Below are positions 50,158 to 60,131 of a stretch of DNA of 64,000 nt, piece by piece. The DNA comes from Diadema setosum. Lineage: Eukaryota; Echinodermata; Echinoidea; Diadematoida; Diadematidae. Location: assembly GCA_033980235.1 (NCBI GenBank), contig CM067066.1, positions 32,403,180 to 32,467,179 on the forward strand, written 5' to 3'. A model generated the notes under the pieces. The model made no database searches, was not told where the DNA came from, and saw only the letters and a list, made by a program, of their open reading frames with translations. The translations under genes and the position numbers were made by a program. The first letter of the stretch is position 1; every line of letters starts with the position of its first letter.

Positions 50158-50637
50158 CAGGGTGTTCAGATGCAAAAAATTTATACTAGAATGGTATAGC
50201 TATACCAAAACAGCATAGCAATACGATGAATTTATATGTCTGAACGCTGACAAACAAAACAACGTATAGCGAAACGACGGTGAGAGTATCATTTCGAACT
50301 AGAACTCGATAACGACTCAGCATTCTATCATGTCCATTGTGCGTCTGAACGTATGGCGACCACAGAACAGTGTAACTGGGTGGGGCTTAATGGGAGCTAG
50401 CGTGAGGCTTAATGGGAGCTAGCGCGAGGCTTAATGGGAGCTAGCGCAAAAGGTAACCTTGTACCTGTCACTCATGACCATAACAACATGCACAGTGAGA
50501 AACTGCACATCTATACAACGTTTTTTCCAGAATGGTCGAAATTAGCGTCTGAACAGTCTGTCGGGTATACGATGATTCTTTATACGTCGTTTCTTTATTG
50601 AGTTTTAGTATAAACTAGCTTGTGTCTGAACAGGGGG
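50158..50637. mobile_element. TIR element abutting the 3.3 kb transposon
   Basis: The left end CAGGGTGTTCAGATGCAA then TTTATACTAG faces a right end TTTAGTATAAACTAG then TTGTGTCTGAACAGGGGG, about 35 bp of imperfect inverted repeat. GTCTGAAC recurs at 50240, 50342, 50553 and 50624. It starts on the base after the TTA target duplication of the preceding element. Non-coding. Confidence 0.65.
50381..50446. repeat. 22 bp tandem repeat x3
   Basis: Three copies of GAGGCTTAATGGGAGCTAGCG-type units with two or three differences, located inside the 50158-50637 element. Confidence 0.95.
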
Positions 50638-53424
50638 AGAGTTTCATTCTGATAATGGTATGTTGTGTTTTTTTGTGTGTGTTTCCTTGGGATGTAAGCT
50701 CACTGATGCTAATCAAATCTAAAGCAATAGATTCTGAGAAAGGGGTTGAATAGGGATTTGTCCCCTCAGCTTTATGGACTGACCTCTCATTTGAGCATCA
50801 TTCTGGGATGAAATGGCCGAGTGTCCAACAGATACGTAGAATTCATCTCCGCTGAATGGAGCAAAATCTCAAGTGGAAGATACTTTCCAATGGATTTCAA
50901 TATACTTTCCAATGGCAGTTGACCAGACATGATACCACAGACATGCTTTAGAGGACTTAATTCAACTTTGCTTTCAGACTTACAGAAAAAAAAAAATGTT
51001 ATAAATGTGTGATTAGCTTGACATGTGTACAAACAAGTTTTCTCCCAATTTGAAAGAGCTTTGTGAACTTTATGAATGATTATCCCTATCCCCCCCCCCC
51101 CCCCCCCAGTTTGCCCATACAACAATCAGAGGGACAGGTGCTTTCCTGTAGGGACTGGTTTGGATCCCAGGCACAGCTAGGGATTTATTCCCGGTCAGTA
51201 CCCCTTGCATGAACCCAGCATGAAGATTGGGAGCAGTTGGATTCAGTCAATAGCATTGTTTTAATGCTACATGTAATTAGCTTTGATTGGAAATGCTGGG
51301 GAAGTCTCCAAGTTGTAGTGGTGAGATCTTTGACGCACTCATTAGTGGGCCTGTCTTAAATGAATATAGAAGAAGTGGGGTGAAGTTGACATTCTTTTTT
51401 CTAAATACTAACAGAACACAGGTGTTTTTCAGATAATTGCTTAATACAATATATTCATATGCAAACAGTATGCATGGATATGTAATGTAACAAAAAATGT
51501 GTCATGACCATTGTTATCTTATTGGGTGTGCTAGTTTTGTTTTTCCACTCTTTGATTTTGTTCCTCGGGAATTAATAACAAATTTTGCGCTTGTGCACAA
51601 TTCAGTGATAATCACTGATGCTCTGCTGATTTGAAAAAATTTGATTGTGCTGACTGAACTTGGAAATTAAATCACAAATATAGAATATTTATGAATGCCA
51701 TGGGCCAGTTAGTGTGTAGAGTGCTCATTGCCAGATTGATTCATTGCTATTCCAGTTAGGCATTCAAATTTGGCAGTGAGCAAAAGTATAAAGAGATGTT
51801 CATGGACAAGTGTAAGGGGGAGATAATCCAATAAGCAGCAACAAACAAATGTCTGACATTATTCTGCAACCGGAGGAGAACGATAAACACGCTCCGTGAG
51901 TCCCCAGCCAGCATGTGTGTGTATGTGTATGATGCGCATCGTGCAGTCGTGGTGCGGGGCCATGGACGACGGGCAGAGGCTGAGGAGAATGAAAACAACA
52001 ATGACAAGGAAATTGGATTGATGTCGAAGCGGTAGAGCCTCAGTCAGCGCCTCTAATCAGAGGAATGACGGATGCAAAGGGGGCGCGTGGGGAGAGCGTC
52101 CCAATGATGTACTGCACATTATTGCTGTCGATGTTATTGACTGAGCAAGGGAAATAAATACACGGCTCTCAACTGCCGGGATTACGTCATCAGGCTCTCC
52201 CCCTGATGCATCTACGGTTTAGGGGTGGGATGGGGAGGTCTTACAGAGAGGAGGAGGAGGAGGAGGGGAGGGGAGAATGGGGAATGGGGAGGGGAAGGAT
52301 GGGGAGGGATGGTGAGGGGGTTGGAGGATGGAGGATGGGGGATGAGAGATATCAGGGATGGGGAATTGTGGTGTCCTCGTCTTGATTGGGAGCACGCACT
52401 TGGGTTCCAGAGCATTACTTTCATTAACTGCACTCTGCCAAGAGACCGACGACATCTGTGATCAAAAATGGAGAATGGCAGAAATATATTTTTTTTTTCA
52501 TTGCTCGACATAATACCCTCCTACTTCTGATATCTGTGGTCATAAAGTTTCTTGCCTTCTCCTTCTGCCTACTAGTAGGTAAAGGCTCTTGCATTTTGCT
52601 GTGCATTATACTGCAGTTTATTCAGTATAGAGCTGTAATAATTTCCAGAGATGCTATGCCATGAGATGTGTGCAATGTCTTTCACATTGACAATTGTGTG
52701 AGATTAAGCTGAACTGACATTCATGAGGTATTCTTTTGTTATCAATAGTTACGTTAGAAATGATAATAAATTGATGCCTTCTTAAAACAGTTGGCCTATA
52801 TTATAATTCAAACGTGATTAACATCAAGACGGGCATGAGGCCAAATTTCATAGCAAATGAAATTCAGTGTACAGTACAGGCCCTACAGTCCTTCTACTGT
52901 AGATGTGATATGAGTACTGTGAAAGTGGACATTTTCATGGTGTTGAAATTTTCATGCATTTCACTCAACCAGAAGCTACATGTAGCTCGAAAATAAAAGC
53001 ACACAAATTTTTTTGTATGCTATAAGTTCCAGTAAATAATGTGCTGGTTCTGGGGAATTAAAAACACACAAAATTCATCAAACCAACTTGAGCACAAAAA
53101 AATGACTCACTTGAAAATATCCACTTTTACAGTACCTCAATCCTAACTAAGTGCTTTTGTCTTCCCACCTTTACCTCTATAGTGAGAATAACCAATCTGT
53201 ATGAATTTCCACTTTGTATTGTTCTGTCAAGTAAAGTGTGAATGTGTTCTGGGGTAGGGTAGTTCTATCACTATCCACACTGTAGCAGTCGTTATTACAT
53301 AATCCATACTTTGCTTGCCATTAATACTTACCTTCTCCTCTAGGGTGCTAATTGCTTGATGCAGCAACTGACAATCATGAGGCCCACTAGACAGACAGCA
53401 TCGCACTGTCTGTCTGCTGCCATG
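50638..53424. other. Non-coding stretch; candidate regulatory patch 51880-52210
   Basis: No gene recognised. The patch has CpG and a GATTACGTCATCA word (bZIP-type half-palindrome, 52180-52192). A C-run lies at 51091-51107. AGACAGACAG and CTGTCTGTCT form a small hairpin at 53389-53415, just outside the next element. Confidence 0.35.
52221..52370 (+). repeat. Long purine-rich (AGG/GGGA)n tract
   Basis: About 150 nt in which the plus strand is almost only G and A, with many GGG and GGGG runs (GAGGAGGAGG, GGGGAGGGGA, GGATGGGGGATG). It could form G-quadruplex or triplex DNA. Open frames across it are low-complexity artefacts. Confidence 0.9.
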
Positions 53425-53904
53425 TAGCCTTTTGTCAAGGCCCTCTCACTGTATGATGGCTATAACGGGCAAGCGAAGTGAGCCCAGCTGAGCGAGATAG
53501 TGCAAGGGCCTTTTGAGATCTGCTTCACACATTATTATTTCATTCAGGACACATAAACTCTACTGAATAGTTATATTGATGGGTTCCGGTCAACCAATGG
53601 AATGGCGCGCTCCCCACGTCCTCTAGCTTGGCGATGTCCAGGCCTGTTTGCATGTATTACTAACCACCCATCGAGGTCTGTGGCGTGCATTCACCGTATG
53701 CAAGTTGGGTTGGGACAGATAGATGCACAGATTGGCCGATTTTTGCTTCCCAATTTGGGGAGCAAAAAATGGTAACTTAAAGGGCTAACATAAGGATGCG
53801 AGTCGGATCTCAAAAGGCCCTCGCGCTATCCAACTCGCTGAGCTCGCTTCATTCACCATCATTCACTCACCACCATACAGCGAGAGGGCCTTGGCAAAAG
53901 GCTA
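53425..53904. mobile_element. Foldback element with ~100 bp inverted arms
   Basis: The outer arms TAGCCTTTTGTCAAGGCCCT with CTC-CTGTATG pair with the right end (CATACAG-GAG-AGGGCCTTGGCAAAAGGCTA). The inner arms GAAGTGAGC...GGGCCTTTTGAGATC pair with GATCTCAAAAGGCCC...GAGCTCGCTTC. GCTGCC occurs near both edges (53416-53421, 53905-53910), three bases off the left end, so a target duplication is possible but not clean. Non-coding, 480 bp. Confidence 0.85.
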
Positions 53905-56356
53905 GCTGCCTCACAGTTCATGGAAGCTTGCAGCCTCATTACAAGTCTGCCTGAGTGAAAGGTCTTTCTCTCTCTCTGTCTTTCTTACCTGTGACTAATA
54001 TCGACCACTCCCCCCCCCCCCTATCAGAAGTTTGTCGCAAAGGTGGTGAAATGGGTTTGAAAGAAAAGCCTGCCTAGGTAATTTGTAATCCCCATTTTGA
54101 TAGCCTCTAGCACAATGTGCATGGTTGATTGTGGGAATTCCTCCTGTCGAGCAAAATCTACCCATCCTTGATGCTGGGAGAACCTATATGGTATTATTCA
54201 TAAATGGATGGTGTTGTTAAGCAAAATATATATGCTGCATTATTGGAATGTTTTGGTGTCTGCATAGCTTCCTAGGTGGAAATTGAGTAGAAACGAAATA
54301 GCATTCTGTTGAACTCCAGGACTCGTGTGCTATATAAAAATGTATTTCACATCGTAATTGTGTCTGTTGCAAAATTTTGGATACATTCTATGTTGTGAAG
54401 ACATTATTGTGACAAGCAAATGAAGACAGTTTTTTAACCTGAGAAGAATCTGTGTAAGGCCAATTGCTTTTCGAGTTGTAATCTGTGCGTTGTTTCTTTG
54501 TTTCACCCCTCCCCCCCCCCCCCATTAGTACCCTGGCTTCTTCATGCGCAATGATCACATATATCCGAAGTATCCATTTCACTGCCAAGAGGGGAAGCGT
54601 GGGCAGCTATTACATAACCTCCTCCATAAGTAGACCCAGGAGGTAGGGTAATTACAAAGCAATCATGTGGGGATGATGGGCTTACTGAACAAAACAAACC
54701 ATAATGAGAATTATGCGTTCTTCCGTTTGCAAACAGCCGTACAATTACTAGTAGCTTCATGATGCATCCAGAGACACTTGGGGGAAGGGAAGATCTCCCT
54801 GCCACCTCCCTGATAAACCCCCCAAAAATGTAACAACAGAAGTTGATAATTTCTTCATCAATATGATGCTGATGACTAGAACAGAATAGCAAGTTTGTCC
54901 CATTGTTGTTTTGCAAAGTCTGTTTGTATCTACCAAGGAGGTGCAAGGTAAGCTACTAGGTGAGCTCGCCCAGTAGCTCCTTGTACATCTACAGACTCCC
55001 GTGATTTGTTACACGGAGCCAAGTTGTGGAAGTGGGCTATCAGCCAAGAGCTGGTGAAAGGTGATGATTGTGAAACAACGCATCCTCCATTGTGGCACCT
55101 TCATTCATTTTTGCTGCCTTTGAAGATTCTGGATCAGGACACTAATGTGTTTAGTAAGGAAATATGACAGAGAAAGACATCCGCACATGTGTGTTGCTGA
55201 ATATAAGCTACTAGCTGTTTGTAATGTTTCATCATCCTTGGATTTGAGCATTGACAGTGTATTATTCTTGAGTTTTTGACCTTTGATAATGTCTCCAAAG
55301 GATGATGCAGACTTCTCTTTCTCTCTCTCCCCTTTAATATGAAGGAGATTTGGGAATCATTTTGAGGAGTGCTTGCAATGCATCACGATCATAAAGAAAA
55401 AAAATATTCTGTTTTGAAACTCTGCACTTCTTGTTGAAGTACTTATATGTAATCACTCTCCTTGGAAATTTTATGTGAAAGTTACTAAGGGAATAAAATC
55501 ACCAGATGGGTGCAAGGAAGAAAAACTTGCATGTGTGTGTGCGCGGGTTGAAGACTTGAGAAGAGAGCGAAGTCTAGAGTGAAACTCATAACTCGGAAGC
55601 CTGCGGAAGAAACAAGAGGACTGCTCCGAGGAGGACCACAGTATCAAAACTTCCCCCAATGAAATGTGGACCCCCTAAAGTGAAGATTGACAACAGCCAT
55701 GTGTGTGCGCAAATCTCACGTATGTGCCCCGTTCAGCCGAAGTTGTGCCCACTGGTGTTCACATTGACGCAACAAAAAAAAAAAAAAAAAAAAAAAAGAA
55801 GAAGAAAAGAAGCAAAAACAAAATTTTCCTCACATCCTGGACTTTTATGAGAAGTCGCTAGCCAATTAAGCACCCAAAAGCTCAGCAAAGAAAAAAAAAA
55901 TGCCGCTATGCAGACATGCCATAATAAAATGGGATGATTTCAATGTTATTTCCTTTGAGGGACCAGGCTCCCCAAGAAATGTCAAACAATTACTGATATA
56001 TGATTATTACTGCCAATAAAATATACAAATACTAATAAAGTGTTCTGCCAATTACAACAATTCTTGTCAACCCTATCCAACCCAATTCTGATTATGTAGG
56101 TGCACATAGATGAAAGATGTCAATAAAACTTAATAAAGTGTCTTATTTCAGTCAAATGCTATTATAGTGTTAACCACTTCCGGTTTGGCAAGGTATGTCT
56201 AGAATAGCCTCAGGTGAACCACCTCAAATAGTCATGTATCCATGTTTACCCGTGTAGTATTGTTGATATTATTGTGGTTGTATAGATTTCAAGAAAGCGC
56301 ATTCTTGGGCAAACTGATTTGCCAATTTTTTTCTTTTTTTAAGTGACTTTGAGCAG
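53905..56356. other. Non-coding stretch
   Basis: C-runs at 54012 and 54511, an A-run at 55772-55797. No gene recognised. Confidence 0.45.
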
Positions 56357-56409
56357 AGATCTTCCTCCGCCTTCCGACTCAAGAACGTTGCGGCTTTCGT
56401 GCCACAGAG
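56357..56409 (+). CDS. Weak candidate coding exon, family unknown
   Basis: A T-rich tract (56328-56340) with AG at 56342-56343 or 56355-56356 leads into a CpG-raised segment ended by CAGAG|GTGACA (donor 56410). Read in phase 0 from 56357 it gives RSSSAFRLKNVAAFVPQ plus two bases. I do not recognise the peptide. A second acceptor-like site at 57665 (TCATCTTTGCAG) would continue it as R-KYLLLYDKS. It may be a later exon of the host gene, another gene, or chance. Confidence 0.22.
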
Positions 56410-56743
56410 GTGACATAGTACACATATTTGCAATTTTGGCTTGCCTTACTCGCCAAACCCATCTCCAGACGTTGGGATTCTGGCTTGAAGATGTGTGGGA
56501 GTGCAATATTTCTTGGTAATCATGACTGAATCATGATGTTCATGTGTGCTGATAGTCTCCCTTTTTTTATCCTCGTATCTTGGAAAATATGGAAAGAGTA
56601 AAGAGAAAGTAGAGATGAAGTGCGCAGACCACCTGAGCAAAGTTTCCATATATTTTCTATCAACAATGAATTGAGTTCACGTCAAGGTACCATAAGGTTG
56701 TCCCTGATAATTTGCCATGAGTATGTGTGATATGATACACCTG

Positions 56744-56919
56744 GGCACCGGCCGCTTCATGAAAGTTGTCAGACCTGATGGGTTGTCATTCTCCGACAGT
56801 TACCAGAGCAACAGTCAGTGACGGGAGTTTCTCAGCCAAATCAAAACCACAGATTTTACTGAAATTGTCAGAGACTGACAACTTTGTAAGAGCTGACAAA
56901 ACTTTCATGAAACGGTGCC
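56744..56919. mobile_element. MITE with GGCACCG...TTCATGAAAG ends
   Basis: GGCACCGGCCGCTTCATGAA-AG-TTGTCAG at the left faces GCTGACAAAACTTTCATGAA-ACGGTGCC at the right. 176 bp, non-coding. No clear target duplication. Confidence 0.85.
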
Positions 56920-58615
56920 GTGGTGTGACTGCTCTTTTTATGACTGTCAGTTTGTGTATGAAAGGAGTGTTTTACTTTCATGCGTGTATTTGTGAATGGA
57001 TGCATCCGTGATGGCGCTAGCTGCTCGTTCTATGATGCACCTTTGTACTTCCTGTGCATTCTTTAAAGAAGTTATCCGTGAGGTGAAAGGTGTCACTTTA
57101 CATGTGGGCCTACCAAGTATCCATGAATGATGTACGATGACAGTGGTCTTTCCCCTTGGTGAAAAAGAGAAAGTGAAACGTGAACATGTCATTGACCTTG
57201 AGCGAATCATCATAGTTGCGGTACAGGCCTATAGGATAGTGCCAAAATGCTTTGATAATCTAAATTCCACACTTATTTTAGGATCGAAGGCTATCCTGTT
57301 TCCACCAGTGTCAAAATTTCTCATGGACATGAATTGTCAAAGTGACAGTGAGAGAGAGAGAGGGAATAAAGAATGTATGTATGACAAGTACTTGCATAGG
57401 CAGCAAAATACCCCAGTTTTTCTCAAATTTCATTTGTTGTTGTAATATAGGAAGTTACTTGGTACATACCTGTACACATTGCAAACTCAAAACCAAAATC
57501 AAAGTGTGCTTTCCATAAAAGAAAACCCTAACAAATTTAAAGGCTTGCTTCCCAATCGCAGCAAAAATTCTGCTGTCTTTGGGTATTTGCATAACTGCAC
57601 ATTTAAGCACACAAAATAACTGTGTTTGCTTAAATTATTTACAATATTCTGCTCATCTTTGCAGGAAGTATCTGCTCCTGTATGACAAATCGGTCAGTAG
57701 CTCATTTGTATTACGAACCTAGAAACCTGAATGTTTTAATGAAAAAAAAAAAACTTGAGGGTTTTATATACAGGTGTTGCTACCAGTAAGCCTTTGTGTA
57801 AATGGCAGATCAAATTACCTTTTTTTTTTTTTTCTTTTTTTAAAGCAGGTTTTGACAAATGTAAATGATCCTCATAGTGTGTACCATGAAACCTGGACTG
57901 TAAATGAGATTTTTGTGAAAACCTACACAGGAATTTACGAATACACATAAACTTTGGCACCCAAGCATAGTATCCAAATATTGCACATTATGCAAATTTG
58001 CAGGATCATGGCACTCTTGATACGTGAGTATGCATACAATTTGTATTATGTGCACATGTGCCAAGTACCAGTGGAAACCGTTTGAAGTGTAATTATGAAG
58101 ATATGAGCAGCCAGTAGTCTCAACTGATTCAGGTGTATGCTAGCATCACTTAAGGCCACTATGGAAATTGTGAAAGTTGTTTATTAACTCAGAAAAGTAT
58201 TAGAACTCACAATTTGCAGTGAGCAATATCCTCTGAGGGAAGTGAAAGGAGTCGTTTCATGTCACTAAAAGATACAATTCCCTGCAATCCCATGACACCT
58301 CAATACACAGTTGTACTTTGCCTTTCAGACTTGGCAGACAAGTCTTTTGGCTCACTCGGCTGGCAGTATCCCGAGACATGTAGCCGTATTTAGGTACAGG
58401 AGGATGATTAAATGGAGCGTGCTATAGAATTAGGACAGCAACACCTAATGTACATGTATGTATGCGTGTTTGATAGATTGTAGTCAAATTTGCTTGTATG
58501 ATGCTGGATGAAGTCGTGTATACATTAAGCATGACATCGAACAAGTGAGTCGGGGGTTTCACGCTGACACCAAATAACTAGTTTGTATGGTGTACTTGTG
58601 TTTTTGAAACATTAT
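56920..58615. other. Non-coding stretch
   Basis: No gene recognised beyond the weak acceptor at 57665. T-run at 57819-57831. The short plus frame at 57137-57445 is not recognised. Confidence 0.4.
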
Positions 58616-58861
58616 GGCCCAAATTCACAAAGGTGGTACAATATTTGTCCATGGTTTAAACCATGGACAAAGACTGTAGTTTTGTATGGGGCGCCAAGTG
58701 TCGCATGGCCTATTTTGCCAAGAAATCAGTCATTTCGTAACAAAATGACTGATGTAACAAAATAGGCCATGCGACACTTGGCTCCCCATGTCTTTGTTCA
58801 TGGTTTAAATCATGGTTTAAACCATGGACAAAGATTGTACCACCTTCGTGAATTCAGGCCC
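58616..58861. mobile_element. 246 bp near-complete palindrome (foldback MITE)
   Basis: Outer arms: GGCCCAAATTCACAAAGGTG and CACCTTCGTGAATTCAGGCCC. Middle: CCATGGTTTAAACCATGGAC (itself a perfect palindrome) repeated on both sides. Inner: AAGTGTCGCATGGCCTATTT and AAATAGGCCATGCGACACTT. ATG/AT occurs at both outer edges, so an AT dinucleotide duplication is possible. No coding capacity. Confidence 0.9.
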
Positions 58862-60038
58862 ATGTGTCTAAATGTGTTCCAGAGTTACAGAGTATTCATA
58901 CATTGAAAACTAGTCTCTCATTGCTGGCCGCAAATGGCACACTGCACTTTGTGAAACAGCTGTGTCAGAAACTCTGTGGTCTGTCCATCAAACATGGAAC
59001 TTATGATGCGCTGAGATTCAAGATCATGTACCTCAATGCAAACACCGTGGCAGATGTGAATCCAAGGTGAAACCTGGCTCTAAAGTTTACACTGTTCATA
59101 CCAGAAGTGCATACTCCAATTCAAGCCAATGCCTGGTTGGGGTTAACACCTCCGGATCACACATGGTCAATATAATTTGAGAATAAGGTTGGGAGATTAT
59201 CATTCAAGTTTACGTTCTGAAATGAATCAACTGATTTGAAACATTCAATAATTGGCACTATGCGAATTTTCCGTATTTTCATAATTAGATTAGCATGATA
59301 TGTGTTTCTAAACACGTTTTCAAACAAGCATTCTGCACAAATCTGACAGGGCTCAGATCATTCATTAAGCATGACACTAAACTAATAAAGATGTTTGAGT
59401 TTCTGATACATTACAAATGTAGTAATTATGGTCTACCGCATGGGAGTATTCATACTGAAATGGGATGGCAATTAGCATTCTGGAAGCTTGCCATACTTTT
59501 CAGCAAAGCACCATGCCGATTCAGTTTTGCCTATTTGATTTCAGAGTTTCCTGGAGTTTGCTCTGTAAATAGCATAATTCATGACCCTATGCCGTTTTCG
59601 AATGCAAATTTGCTCTTTTCCTTTTCTTCTTCCTTTTTCCAATCTTTTCCTCCCCCACCCCTATGTCACCAAATTAGTGAGACAGAGTGCATTGTCTGTG
59701 CCCCTTCTGTGGATAAGCATAGAATTCAAAATACAGCATTGACCTGATGCATCATTTCTGATCGAACATTCTAGTGCAGTGGCCTTGAGAACACTTCTGA
59801 TATTCAGAACACGGCTATGACATTGCACTAATTTGGTAAACAAACAAGGTAAAATCCAGCTCATTTTTTTTTTTTTTTTTTTTTTTTTTTGGTGAGTGAC
59901 ACTTTGTTTCAGGGCTACCATCTTGTGGAATTATAGGCAAAAAGAATACGAGTATCTTCGCATGTCAAAGAAAATGTGAATTCAACAACAACAACAACAA
60001 CAAAATATTTCCCAATTTGTGACCATTGAATGTTTCTA
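58862..60038. other. Non-coding stretch
   Basis: No gene recognised. The 150-codon plus frame at 59295-59747 is AT-driven with no motif and ends in a Phe/Ser/Pro low-complexity stretch. T-run at 59865-59890, (AAC)n at 59982-60002. Confidence 0.45.
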
Positions 60039-60131
60039 TTAACCTGTTGAGGACGGTTTAATTTTGTTACAACATGCATTTCCCATAGACGCATGCCCGA
60101 GTATACTGGGGGCTCGTCCTCAACGGGTTAA
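60039..60131. mobile_element. 93 bp piggyBac-type MITE with TTAA target duplication
   Basis: TTAA-CCTGTTGAGGACGG at the left and CGTCCTCAACGGG-TTAA at the right are inverted repeats flanked by TTAA (60039-60042, 60128-60131), the target of piggyBac transposases. The core includes CATGCCCGAGTATACTGGG, shared with the copy at 44913-45005. Far too short to encode anything. Confidence 0.9.

Noticed and set aside
50381..50446. CRISPR-like array
   Set aside because: Head-to-tail 22 bp repeats without spacers, inside a eukaryotic TIR element.
52003..52036. NDKEIGLMSKR peptide as the missing I-BAR exon
   Set aside because: No acceptor upstream, and a stop follows within six codons of the EIG motif.
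59295..59747. 150-codon plus-strand open frame
   Set aside because: AT-rich, no motif, low-complexity C-terminus, no splice or start context.
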